A DNA stretch of 64,000 nt from Euglena gracilis (taxonomy: Eukaryota; Euglenida; Euglenophyceae; Euglenales): contig CP154956.1 in the NCBI GenBank assembly GCA_039621445.1, positions 60,955,178 to 61,019,177 on the forward strand, written 5' to 3'. The notes beneath the pieces were generated by a model, which worked only from the letters and a program-made list of their open reading frames with translations, did no database searches and was not told where the DNA came from. Shown in pieces: positions 54,441 through 63,911 of the stretch. Every line of letters starts with the position of its first letter. The stretch's first letter is position 1. Made by a program: the position numbers and the translations under genes.

Positions 54441-54950
54441 CCGTTCAGCTCCACGGAGTGGCTGGTCAATGAAGGGGTGGGGGCGCGCTTATTAAGAGCT
54501 CAGCACTATTCAAAACCTGGTCCGGACCACCCCCCCCCCTAGATGTTGGGAGGGGGGGTCCGGACCCCCCCACCCCCCCCTCCTTGACAGGTGCCAAAAA
54601 TAGCAGAAAATTTTCTTCCGGCGCTGCGCGCCGGAAAATGAGCAAAAAACACCCCTTTTGCTGACTTTTGGCCATATTGCCCATTTTTTGATGTGTTGGT
54701 GTTTTCCCCCAAAAACATGTTCAAAAAAATTCAAAAAATGAGCTTTTTTGGATCGATTTTCAAAGAAAAATCAGGGTTTTTTGACCGATTCCGACCCGAT
54801 TTCCGGCCCTTTGCCCGTCCATGAAATCGAAAAAATTTCGGCCCCCCCTCAGTTTCGAGGTAGGAGGGGGGGTCCGACCCCCCCCCCTCCGTGTCGGGAG
54901 GGGGAGTCCGACCCACCCCCCCCCCTCAAGGCTTCCCATCCATCCCTGCC

Positions 54951-56561
54951 CCTGGGGCCCCAGCTTGGGTGCCCAAATAACACACCGGGGGGGCCCCGGG
55001 GGGTGACTGATTGCTTTAGCTCCAGACCCCCCCCTCTGGGGGTGGGGTCAGCCAGGATTGGCCGAAAGTGGCCACCCGGCGCCGAAGGCGCTGGAAAATT
55101 TTTTGGGTTTCTGGCCAAAATCGTTCGATTTTTGGCCTTTGTTGGCCGAGTACCAGAGTGACCGACCCGGGGGGTAGGAAGTGACTGGTTCTCAAAAGTG
55201 ATTGACTGTTTTTTTGGAAGTGGAAAGTGACCTCCCTCTCCGGGGGGGGGTCAGTAAACAATGGTATTGTCCGGACCACCGGATGCCACTGTCTGGACCA
55301 ACCCCGGGGGGGGGTACCGGACCCCCCCCCCCAAAAAATGTTTTTTACTTCCGGTGCTCTGCGGCAAATTTTTTTGCAATTTTTGACAAAGTTTTGCCCA
55401 AACGGTGCCCAAAATGGAATTGTTGCCCTAGTTTGGAGGTAAAACCCCCTCCCAAATAGTATTGCACTGCGGCACTGTTGATAGTATTGCACTGCGGCAT
55501 TGTTGGACGGCCGCCTCCAGCGGCGGGGGGTGCAGCATTATTTGGAGCCTGCCGTATTATTGGATTGGGTGCCTCTGAGGCCTGGCCTATCACGACAGGC
55601 ACCCTTTTTGCCTGCTCAATGCCCAACTCTGAGGCCAGCGAGGTGCACCCCAGTTGTCTATTCATTTCGGACGTGAGTTGTTCGGATGGTACTTTGCCCC
55701 CTTTCTCCTTTCTGCGGGTTACAAAAGGTGCATTTAGCTGCACGAGCTTCTACGCATTTCATATTGTTATGTTTTAAAGGGGGTGCAGCACTATTGGACG
55801 CTTGCTTTATCCGTCGCTTCATCCGGCGGGGGGTGCAGCATTATTTGGACCCGCAGCTCTATTGGCCCCGCAGCACTATTAGGGAGGGGGGGTTTAATTC
55901 TTTTCGTTCTGGCATTTTGCGCTGGCTGAATATAGTCTCCTGGACTGTGCTACTGTTTTTTGTGGGGTGGGCCCCATCGGGATTGGAGATAGGGTCCAAC
56001 CCACCCACTCCCCACCAGTCCTGATGTCGAACCCTGCCCCCCCCCCCGAAATTAAACCCCCCCAAATAACACCCCCCCCCCGGTATGTTATTTGGGCACC
56101 CGAACTGGGGCCCCAGGGGGGGGGGTGTTATTTTTACATGGAAAACCAAACGAAAACAGGGGGGGTGTTATTTTGGCGCTCGAAATCGGCCCCGAGGGGG
56201 GGTTATACACCCCTGGACCCCGATTTTGAGTGTTCAAAAATAAGCCGGGGGTTATTGTTTGAAGGGGGGTTATCTTGTACCCAGCGTCTTTCACCCACCC
56301 CTTTCAGACAGGCTGGAAATCTGAGGTGGTGCCAACCCTGGGGGGGGGGGGGGGTGCCTGCTTGGGCAGGCACTCCAAGGCACCCAGATCCGAACCCCCG
56401 GGGGGTGGGGCACATGGCGAGAAGTACCTGCTTCCACCCACCTGCTTCCAGCCTGCTTCCAGCCCCAAAACACTCTTGCAGCGTTGTGCGTGAAACGCTT
56501 TTGAAGTGTTTCAAATTCCAGTTATTGACAGATGGTGTGTTCATGCTCATCTGTGTCACAG
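54951..56561. other. rest of TPR intron 4 with repeats
   Basis: It holds a GGCGCCGAAGGCGC block (55070-55100), the 25440-like repeat (55310-55440), GGGGTGCAGCATTATTTGG words (55530-55880) and the inverted CCAAATAACACC copy (56045-56290). At 56340-56410 there is an NC-family fragment (GGTGCCTGCTTGGGCAGGCAC). No exon is seen. Confidence 0.45.
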
Positions 56562-56677
56562 GGATGTTCACCCCCGCCATCGAAGATTTCACCCAGGCCA
56601 TTTCCCTCAACCCCAGGCAGGCCATGGTGCATTTCAATCGCGGGTTTGCTTACCAGCACAGTGGAGATGTGGAGCAG
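56562..56677 (+). CDS. TPR protein, exon 5 of those visible
   Basis: The acceptor TCTGTGTCACAG; GG completes a Gly codon, then MFTPAIEDFTQAISLNPRQ and AMVHFNRGFAYQHSGDVEQ, another full TPR unit. The donor GAGCAG|GTGCAT is in phase 0. The phase matches both neighbours. Confidence 0.88.
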
Positions 56678-56810
56678 GTGCATGCTGTCTAGAACCGCTT
56701 GCCTGAGGGTTGGCCGCACAATTAACAGAGCACCCAAAGGTGTCCACAAAATTTTTCTCTACAATTGGATTTACCGATATTTTCTTTAGCTTATCCTTTA
56801 TGGTGCTCCA

Positions 56811-56840
56811 GACCAGACCAGACCAGACCAGACCAGACCA
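56811..56840 (+). repeat. GACCA pentanucleotide repeat
   Basis: Six tandem GACCA units followed by two TATTTCTAGACCAGACCA-type duplications (to about 56870), inside the last TPR intron. Confidence 0.85.
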
Positions 56841-56936
56841 TATTTCTAGACCAGACCATATTTCTTTCGCACTCCACCCACACTCCAAGAAATCTTGTAT
56901 TGTTTTGGTGGCTTGACCTGACTTATTTCCTCGCAG

Positions 56937-57089
56937 GCTGTGGCCGATTATGAGAAGGCGTTGTCACTTGACCCCAGCATTCAGCAAGCCGCCACCCAGT
57001 TGGCCAAACTTCGGGCGGAGCTCGCCAAGTCCTCGGGGTCGGATGCCGCCTTCTCTCTGAGAAGTGCGCCTATGTCTGCCCAAGCATAG
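56937..57089 (+). CDS. TPR protein, terminal exon
   Basis: The acceptor TTTCCTCGCAG is in phase 0. AVADYEKALSLDPSIQQAA completes the last TPR unit. The helix TQLAKLRAELAKSS and a short Ser/Ala tail follow (SLRSAPMSAQA), and TAG at 57087-57089. A capping helix after the last repeat is common in TPR proteins. With the other exons the visible protein has about four repeats; the N-terminus is missing. Confidence 0.88.
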   Translation, partial: AVADYEKALSLDPSIQQAATQLAKLRAELAKSSGSDAAFSLRSAPMSAQA

Positions 57090-57739
57090 TTCTGACACTC
57101 CTATTTTCATCTTACCTGTTCACTTCGCCGTCTGGCAGGCGCGCGCTCTCTCTAAATTAAAAAGAAATCCCTAGATAGGAGTTCTTGTTCAGATTTGTTA
57201 TCCTGCTCCCCCTCTCCCATTTTGGACCCCAGTTCCATGATTTTTGTTTGCATTTTCATTGACCAATTGCTGTGTTCCCATGGATCTTCCCTTCATCCCT
57301 CACTCTTCCAAACCACAACCCCTGACCAGTGATTTCAACTGTCTTGCCATTGTCTGTATTGTGCATGGAATTATGGCATTGCTCCATTCTTTGCTTGTTT
57401 TTTTTTTGCGATTACCTCCAACCAGGTTTTTTTTCAAGTCAGAATACCCCCCTGGGGGGTGGATGGGTGCAGGGATTCCCTCTCGTTCGTGGCAAGAATA
57501 ATCACAAATCATCACAAATAACCACAAATTTCGGATTTTTCAAAAATCACCAATAATCACGAATAACCACAAGTTGGAATATTTTTTATTTATTAATGTT
57601 GCCCATTCAGCATTCGGAACAGTATTTTATTTGTTCTTTAGAAAACGTGTTCTTCAAATTCTGCTGGCAAATAACAATCTACTCCTGCTACTGCAGCCAT
57701 GGAAGTGAAGAGGAAGGAATTGAAAGGGGGAAATCAACG
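57090..57739. other. 3' flank of TPR gene
   Basis: It probably includes the 3' UTR; an A-rich TTAAAAAGAAATC lies 70 nt after the stop. ATCACAAAT/ACCACAAAT short repeats occur at 57500-57560. No exon is supported. Confidence 0.4.
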
Positions 57740-57747
57740 TCACAAAG

Positions 57748-58185
57748 CAGGCTTTTGCTTAAGGGATTGCAGTACCCCGGGGGGGGGGGGGGCTGGACTG
57801 CAGCTAGTCCAAATTTGGCTAGTGGGATTTCTAGCAGACCCCCCCCCCCCGGGGGGGGGGGTCTGCTAGCAGGGCTAGCCAGTGGAATTTTTTTTCAGTG
57901 ACCGGCGCGAAGCGCCGAAAAAAAATTTTTGGGACCCCCAAAAATGGCCAAAAATGCCCGTTTTGGCCATTTTTGGGAATTTTTGGAACAAAATCAGCCA
58001 AAAACCTATTAAAACCCTCATTTTTCCTCCGGCGCACAGCGTCGGAGGAAATTTTTTTTTTCCAGTTCGGGGGACCCCCGGACCCCCCCCCCAGGGGGGA
58101 GGGGGGTCTAGCTAGTCCATTTTTTCCAGTGTCTAGCCGATTGGCTAGCCAGTACCCCCCCCCGGGGTCCTTAAGCAAAAGCCTG
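57748..58185 (+). mobile_element. intron-like element NC6, perfect 8-bp TSD
   Basis: CAGGCTTTTGCTTAAGG is the exact complement of CCTTAAGCAAAAGCCTG. The flanks TCACAAAG (57740-57747, 58186-58193) are identical. Inside are paired C/G runs, GGCGCGAAGCGCCG and CTAGC words in both orientations, giving a largely self-complementary element. It lies between the TPR and WD40 genes. It is the cleanest member of the family, hence probably recent. Confidence 0.85.
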
Positions 58186-58429
58186 TCACAAAGTCAAGTC
58201 ACTCAATACCCTGGGCACTTCGAAGTGCGCGGAGACCAGGCCTTACTTTGAAGATTTGCAGTCCCGCCCCACAAGGAAGAGGCCTGGGCTGCAGCTCGTG
58301 AACGGTGCCAAGCACCAGGAATTTTTTGAACCCCCAAAACCTGCCAAATGTCCTATTTTATCAAAAAAATAAATAATAATAATAATGATAATAATAATAG
58401 TGAATATTCTGTCTAAACATAATTGTCCA

Positions 58430-58680
58430 AAACATTCACCGTGTTGCATTACAGAAAATGTTACAAAGTGAAAATTTTCCCCCGAGGAGGTGAAGTTTTT
58501 TTCTGAATCCTCTCCAGTCCATCCCCAGGGAGCCCCTAAAGGAATTTATATACAATTTGTGTTTTTTTGCCTTTTTTTCATTTTTGTACCCTTTTTGTAC
58601 CCTTTTTGTATTTTTTTTTGTATTTTTTGCATTGCATATTTTGAAGGGCTTTCTTGCATATCCCCCCCCCCTGGTTTGGG
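58430..58680 (+). repeat. dispersed repeat family F, copy 1
   Basis: ATTTTCCCCCGAGGAGGTGAA, then CCCAGGGAGCCCCTAAAGGA and TTTTTTGCATTGCATATTTTG with a CTTGCATATCCCCCC end. Copy 2 is at 62560-62775 in the WD40 gene; the last part also occurs at 12510-12600. Confidence 0.65.
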
Positions 58681-59414
58681 CAAGCACAAAAAACCTCCTG
58701 AAGTGCCCCACCACCAAGACACCATTTTTTGGTTGGCTTCTTCTCTGGTGTCGTGCTGTCTGTAACCATCGTTTCCCCCTGGCAAAGAGAGGACTCTTGT
58801 GATTTCTTAGGTGGTAAGAAGGTGATGCACACAGCATACAACTCAGTTCCCCTCACTCTTCAGCCTTTTTCTGGCAATTGGCATGATGAGCCAATGATGA
58901 GCATGAATGGTTGCTGCTCTGTACTGGCCGAATCTGAAAGGGCTAGGGGATCACAGGTGTTTTTTTTCTTCCAAAATACAGGGAACCCGTCCAACCTGCT
59001 GTCGTAGTTATCATGCTTTCAGGAGTGTTGGTTCCAGGGGTGTTTTCAGTTGTGGACCCGGTGGGGGGGTCCGGCCGAGCCCCCCCCCCCCCCCAGGGGT
59101 CCCCCCATGGGGGGAGTGGGTTATACTTTTCGGCACCAAAGGCGCCGAAAATTTTTGAAAAACGTGCCATTTTTAGCATTTTCGCGATTTTTTGGCCTTT
59201 TTCAGGAAAATTGAGCGGGTGGGTGGGGGGGGGGACCCCCACGGTCTTGAACAAAATTTAAATAATTAAGATATGTTCTGAATTTTAGATTCTCAATCAA
59301 ATTTCGCTCTCCCAGATGTTGTGATGGGAAAGGAGTCTGTTTGAGGTAAAATGTGTGCATGTGTGTACGCCAGCCTGTGTGCTGTGCAATGTCTATGCGT
59401 ATCTACGCTGTGTT

Positions 59415-59445
59415 TGTGTTTATGTGTGTGTGTGTGTGTGTTTGT
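59415..59445 (+). repeat. (TG)n in a GTGTGCATG-rich stretch
   Basis: A pure TG run of about 20 nt within 59350-59530, which is rich in GTGTGTATG words. The following 59530-59620 is rich in the complementary CACA words. Confidence 0.75.
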
Positions 59446-59731
59446 GTATGTGTTCGTATGATGTGTGCATGCGCTCTTGCACTTGTGAGCGGATGTGAGT
59501 GTGTGTGTACATGCCTGTGCCCAAGAGCACATTAGACAACACCTCACATGCACGTGCAAGAACCAAAGCACAATACACCACCCCACAAATGCACACACCT
59601 GCGCCAACACACAAATGCCACTCTGATGTTCATCTCAGTGCATACAGTTCTGTTGCTCTGCCAGTCTGGTGTGTTTGTTTTGTTATTTTGGCAATGGGTG
59701 CCTCTTAAACCAACATTTCATTTCTTTTCAG

Positions 59732-59853
59732 GGTTGACGCCTTCTTGGGCAACCGTGCCATCGGCCTGAGCCCTTCGCGAGGCCGGCTGTTCAATGGCAT
59801 TTTGGGGCAGCGGGGGCTGCCGCACTGTCGGGCGCTGAGCGGGCACAGCGGCT
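59732..59853 (+). CDS. DCAF5-like WD40 protein, exon 1 of those visible
   Basis: The acceptor TTCTTTTCAG, in phase 2, is followed by VDAFLGNRAIGLSPSRGRLF, NGILGQRGLPHCRALSGHSG and the first base of a Cys codon. The order FxxxLxQRGL...GHxGC matches the N-terminus of DCAF5, a substrate receptor of the CUL4-DDB1 ubiquitin ligase. GH opens the first WD repeat. The exon ends at GGCT|GCGCAGGGC by the nonconventional rule. The initiator exon is not found to the left. Confidence 0.8.
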
Positions 59854-59960
59854 GCGCAGGGCCGAGCCGGCGGGTGCACCTCGGCCCCGTCCGGCGAAGC
59901 ATTTCCTCGGGTGCTCCATTGGCTTGGATTGGGGAGTGGCTCTCGCCCTGCCCTGGGGCC
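59854..59960 (+). other. nonconventional intron (107 nt), WD40 gene
   Basis: No GT-AG pair fits. With CAG at +4 to +6 (59857-59859) and CTG at -8 to -6 (59953-59955) the exons join as GGC T|GT GTC AAC, giving GHSGC-VNSIAF, as in DCAF5 (GHFGCVNAIEF). The ends CAGGGCcgagcc and ggctctcgccctGCCCTG can pair. The eight bases before CAG and after CTG agree at 5 of 8 positions, an eroded target duplication. This intron and the next are the strongest evidence that the genome is euglenid. Confidence 0.85.
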
Positions 59961-60049
59961 GTGTCAACTCCATCGCGTTCAGCCGCCCGGACGGCCGCTT
60001 GCTGGTCTCAGGGAGCGACGACCGCCGCGTGCTGCTGTGGCGCTGTTTC
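59961..60049 (+). CDS. DCAF5-like WD40 protein, exon 2 of those visible
   Basis: After the split Cys codon the exon encodes VNSIAFSRPDGRLLVSGSDD and RRVLLWRCF, the body of WD repeat 1. It is nearly the DCAF5 sequence VSGGDDRRVLLW. The 29 codons end in phase 0 at TTC, where the second nonconventional intron begins. Confidence 0.88.
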
Positions 60050-60364
60050 GACCAGGCTTCCTTTTAGGGAAGTGTGCACCCCCCCAGGAGGGTGGTATGG
60101 GCAGGCAGGGTGGGTAGGGCATTTTGACCCGGGGGGGGGGGGGGGGAGTGCTGTAGCACACACCGTGGCGCTGAAGGCGCAGTGGACCCAAAAGTGGCCA
60201 TTTTCAAAGGAAAATTGGCTTTGTCAGCAGGCACCGGGGTCCAACCCTGGGGGGGTGTGCCTGCTATGGGCAGGCACTTCCCCTCCCCTCCCACAAGGCA
60301 CACGGCACACCCCTCCCCCCCCCCTCCCCCCCACCCCGGGGTTGGTGAAAAGAAGCCTGGCTGC
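60050..60364 (+). mobile_element. nonconventional intron NC7, a member of the mobile NC family
   Basis: Intron ends: GAC-CAGGCTTCCTTTTAG and GGTGAAAAGAAGCCTG-GCTGC. The CAG+4/CTG-8 rule joins TTC to GAC, giving LLWRCF-DRQAGSQPLRAY and an intact WD array. CAG and CTG edges lie at 60053 and 60359. The flanks GTTTCGAC (60045-60052) and GCTGCGAC (60360-60367) are 6 of 8 alike. Its interior matches NC1, NC2 and NC5 (GGTGTGCCTGCTATGGGCAGG, AAAGTGGCCATTTTC, GGCGCTGAAGGCGC, GGTTGGT). It thus links a spliced intron to a dispersed element family. Confidence 0.85.
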
Positions 60365-60512
60365 GACCGCCAGGCCGGCAGCCAGCCCCTCCGGGCGTAC
60401 GCAGGGCACTCGTCCAACGTGTTCTGCACGGCGCTGGCGGATGGCAACCGATTCATCGTCAGCTGTGGCAACGACGGTAAGATTCTGCGATATGACGTGG
60501 AGCAGACGCCAG
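60365..60512 (+). CDS. DCAF5-like WD40 protein, exon 3 of those visible
   Basis: It encodes DRQAGSQPLRAYAGHSSNVF, CTALADGNRFIVSCGNDGKI and LRYDVEQTP: WD repeat 2, parallel to HHSNIFCLAF...GGNDEQVILHDVES of DCAF5. The donor CCAG|GTGCGT is canonical and leaves phase 1. Neighbouring introns of one gene therefore use two splicing types. Confidence 0.88.
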
Positions 60513-61972
60513 GTGCGTTTTTTTTTTAAGCCAGGCGTTGCTAAATAAAATTTGACCCCAACCCCGACGTCCAGCCAGCCAGCAGCTTTTTTTCACACAA
60601 ACCTCCCCCCATCAACGAGCTTTTTTTCCCCCAGCCCCCAATGGGGGGCTGGACGGTAACGGATTGTTTGCTTTGGGGGTGCAAACGTGGGCCAAAATTG
60701 GGTCGAAAATGGCGAAAATGGGTCGGAAAAGGGCTGGCCAAGGCAAATCTGGGGGTCAATTCAATTTCTGGGGGCAGGTCAATTTTTTTGCATAATTGGC
60801 AGCTTTTTTGGACATTTTTGCAATTTCGATTTTTTGCTCCCCGGTTCGACCCGGTTCCAGCCGGGGGACCCCTATGGGGCGGAGGGGGAGTGGTCAACCA
60901 GCAGCCTTTTTTTCAGCCAGGCCATATTTTCCAGACTCTGAGCTGGACCCCCCCCGGGGGGTTTTAAGCAACGCTTTGTTTCAAGCCCTGTCGGAAAACA
61001 TAAGAGGAGAGCTTCTGGATTCCACGGCAGCTTTTAAGGTGACAGCCCTCCCCCTTCTGAATCAAGAGGTCCGAACCATTCGCCCCCCCCCCCAAGAGTG
61101 CCCAAGACCCCACCCAGGAAGGGTCCTCTTCTCTGCTTTCTCTCCAGTGCTTTGCGCTGAAAAAACAACAACAAATATTTGTTTTTGGAAATTTTTTGAC
61201 AAAAAAAAAGGACCAAAAGCGTGTTTTTGCCAACTTTGGAGAGCAATTTTCTCCACTTGTCAGGGGATCATGCACGTCCCAAAACTCCGGAGTTTTTATG
61301 CACAGTGAAAAGTTTCGATCATTTGAATTTCTGCATTCGGTCTTTTGGGTATTTTTTCCCCAACCAACTGCATAATAAAATTGCTCTCTTCCAAATTCCC
61401 CAGGAAACTTCAGATTATATTTGCAGCTGTTTTAAGTTTCATCCATAATAAAATATAACCAGGTGATCAACGCCATGTGTGATGTGTGGAACATGCATGG
61501 TGTCTTACGTTGCCAATTTCCTGTGGATCTGTGGATGATTAGGGAAGGCTGCACCACCAGTGGTTCTCAGCGAATTTATAAATACCCGGGGGTCCAGCCG
61601 GACGGCTGGATTAAGGTATTGGCTGGCTGGACCTCAGATTCATTTCACAACTTGTGAACCAATCCCCCGCGGAGGGGGGGGTTCGAGAGGTGGGTGGGTG
61701 GGGGGCCATTGGACTCCCCAAGGGGGGGGGGGTGCCCCCGCTCTGGGTCAGATTTTGGCCCGGCCAAAGGCTGGGCCGGAAAATTTTTTAAGAGTTTTGG
61801 CCAATTTTGGTTGGATTTTGGGTGTTTGACCCCAGGGGGTCATGGGTGGGTTGGGCCTGGGGAATAGTCCCCTCAGTGAATCTGTATGCTGGAACATTTG
61901 GGGTTGGGTCCCGTCCAGCTTCAGAACCTCCTGGTGGTTCTGCTTTTCATTTGTATTTGGTTTCTCTCACAG
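60513..61972. other. conventional intron, 1.46 kb
   Basis: GTGCGT...CTCTCACAG. It contains CCAGCCAGCAGC/GGGGGGCTGG repeat words (60560-60660), a 60840-60970 copy of the CAACCAGCAGCC repeat, an AT-rich centre and a C/G-run block near 61665-61735. No exon inside. Confidence 0.6.
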
Positions 61973-62083
61973 CACCCATTGCTGAGTACCTCCATGAGGA
62001 CTCAGTGCACAAAGTATCTATCCATTCAGAGGACCCGAATGTATTCATCTCGGCCAGCCATGATTTCACATTGAAATTGTGGG
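61973..62083 (+). CDS. DCAF5-like WD40 protein, exon 4 of those visible
   Basis: CA completes an Ala codon, then PIAEYLHEDSVHKVSIHSED and PNVFISASHDFTLKLW: WD repeat 3. The HED...V pattern matches DCAF5 (FAHEDAVYGLSV...ASSSDDGRVLIW). The donor TGGG|GTGTGC leaves phase 1, splitting the Asp of the WDVR motif. Confidence 0.88.
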
Positions 62084-62933
62084 GTGTGCTGCCCGCTGTG
62101 TAGATGTTGTTTTGTTTTGGGGGGAACATGCAGATTACACACTTCTCACTTTTTTTTGCAGAACCAAAATTTTGAAAGTTTTGCATTTTTGCATGATGAA
62201 AAATTTGCGAAACCCCGCATTTTTTTCCTTTTTTTGTACATGTTTCCTTTTTTTTCCGTCAGTTACACAGGCAAATTGCTCTACTGCTTAAACTGGAAGA
62301 AACTGGAAGCTGCACACTGCACATTTTCAGTCCAATTTTGCATTCGCAGCAGTTGCATAATGAAATATCACTGCATATGCAACTGGTTAAACCAACTATG
62401 TCATTTTGCAAGTATGTACCACACTTGCTTTTGGTGTGGCATTTTTTGCGGCATTTTTGACGTTTTTTTTTTCATTTTTAAACATAATTGTGCAAGGCAT
62501 TGCTTTGCTGATGCTTTTATGGGTCCTGTTGGAGAAATAAGTGCAAAATAATTGACCAAAACATGCACTGTGTTGTTGCATTGCAAATTCTGTTGCAAAT
62601 TGCAAAGTGAAAAATTTTCACCCGAGGAGGTGAAAAGTTTTCTAAGTTCTAAGCAGAAAAGTGGACGACCCCGGGGAGCTCCTGAAGGAATTTTTGTATG
62701 CATGACTTTGCTTTTTTGCATTTTTTTGCATTGCATGTTTTGAGGGGTCTTGTTGCACATTCCTCCCCCTTACTTTGTGAGGGTTTTAAGTGGGAGTATA
62801 AACCTCCACTTCGGTGGGAGTGCAGATGCCACCCTTTGTGAGCTGCCAAGAAAAGAGGTTTTTTGAGATACGTACCAGGCGATGATCTGATTGACAGTAG
62901 GCTGAAAGTTCCCGAGTTCCGACACCTCCGCAG
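62084..62933. other. conventional intron, 0.85 kb
   Basis: GTGTGC...CACCTCCGCAG. It contains repeat family F copy 2 (62560-62775: TTTTCACCCGAGGAGGTGAA; TTTGCATTGCATGTTTTG) and T-rich sequence. No exon inside. Confidence 0.6.
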
Positions 62934-63070
62934 ATGTCCGGGCCGGAGTGGCCCCCCAGGGCACCATCGTTGGCTTGGACGCCTTCAATGCGGTAGCTTG
63001 CAGCCCCAGTGACAGCCAGCTGTTTCTGTCGTGCGACGGGTCCTCCATCTGCCTCTGGGATTTGCGGAAG
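62934..63070 (+). CDS. DCAF5-like WD40 protein, exon 5 of those visible
   Basis: AT completes Asp, so the junction reads KLW-DVR. Then VAPQGTIVGLDAFNAVACSP, SDSQLFLSCDGSSI and CLWDLRK: WD repeat 4. Two WDxR motifs (WDVR and WDLR) end repeats 3 and 4. WDxR (DWD box) contacts DDB1 in CUL4 substrate receptors, which supports that role. The donor AAG|GTTTGT is in phase 0. Confidence 0.88.
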
Positions 63071-63798
63071 GTTTGTTTGATCAGCTTGAGATGCGTTACC
63101 TTGCTGATGGTTATACCTCCAGGTGAGTGGCAATTGGTTTTACAACACATTGGTGCATATGTCGCATACCCCTCATCAGAAAATACAGGTACAAAGTGTT
63201 TGTACCTGCAGTGTTGATCAAGGGCTCCACAGATACTGATATATGAAGAGTGTATAGAGACACACGCTCTTTACCAAGCTGTGAAGGCGCCCGTGTATCT
63301 TTAATGCCTCCCCCAGTGACGTTGTCGCTCTGTTCAATTGCCTCATTTTTTCCGTCATTGCAGTCTTTCGGCCCAGACCAGGGACCGTCCCTTGAGTCCA
63401 CGTACTGATGTTTGCAAATCAAGGGATGCGAGTTCGTTAATCACAATTGACAACAGTATTATATTTATTATATGATTTTTTTATGATTATATTATATATA
63501 TGATCATATGATATGATATGATATTATATCATATCATATGATATCATATCACATGATATTTATGATCATATATATATATATATGATTATTTTGTTTTTTC
63601 CTTTTTGGGTCATTCACATTTTTTTGTGGGGGTTTGTGCAGAAGTATTTAGCTCTTCAGGGTATTTTTCCAATGCCATTTTACATTTGGGGGAAAACCAA
63701 TATTACAATGCAGTTGGTTGGGCCCAGTGATTAACCCCGGGTTGTCCGAAAACAAACAAAAGCCAGAGTATGTGCATCTGGCTGCTCGGCAATGCAAG
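63071..63798. other. intron with AT palindromes
   Basis: It contains a 63460-63595 tract of ATATGATATGAT and ATATCATATCAT words, which fold on themselves. The right limit is uncertain, because the acceptor used (TGCAAG at 63798) lacks a pyrimidine tract. Confidence 0.5.
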
Positions 63799-63911
63799 CA
63801 GCGCGTACTGCGGCAATACATGGCAGTCTGCCGCCACCATTCGGGCCTCATCTTCTTGCCAGAGATCAGCGGCGTGGAATTCAACCGGCTGGGGACGCAT
63901 TTCGTTTGCAG
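63799..63911 (+). CDS. DCAF5-like WD40 protein, exon 6 of those visible
   Basis: In phase 0 it reads QRVLRQYMAVCRHHSG, then LIFLPEISGVEFNRLGTHFVC. The last part corresponds to SVRFNSNGTQLLAL of DCAF5, WD repeat 5. The donor TGCAG|GTTACC leaves phase 2 and the gene continues beyond the window. Confidence 0.75.

Larger units (their letters stand above)
52259..54950 (+). repeat. composite repeat with palindromic and satellite arrays
   Basis: It starts with the GAGCTCTTATCCC / GGGTAAGAGCGAAGC hairpin, then the ATTATCACCATGATCCCGG block and two copies of the GGAAATGTCCGG block. Next is a CATGATGGCCATCATG array, then satellite array 2, GCGCGCTTATTAAGAGCTCAG, and the 3' module with GGCGCTGCGCGCCGGAAAAT. 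All of it lies within one intron of the TPR gene. Confidence 0.8.

Noticed and set aside
59293-59610. Thr/His-rich minus frame
   Set aside because: Translation of a GTGTGCATG-rich low-complexity stretch upstream of the WD40 gene.
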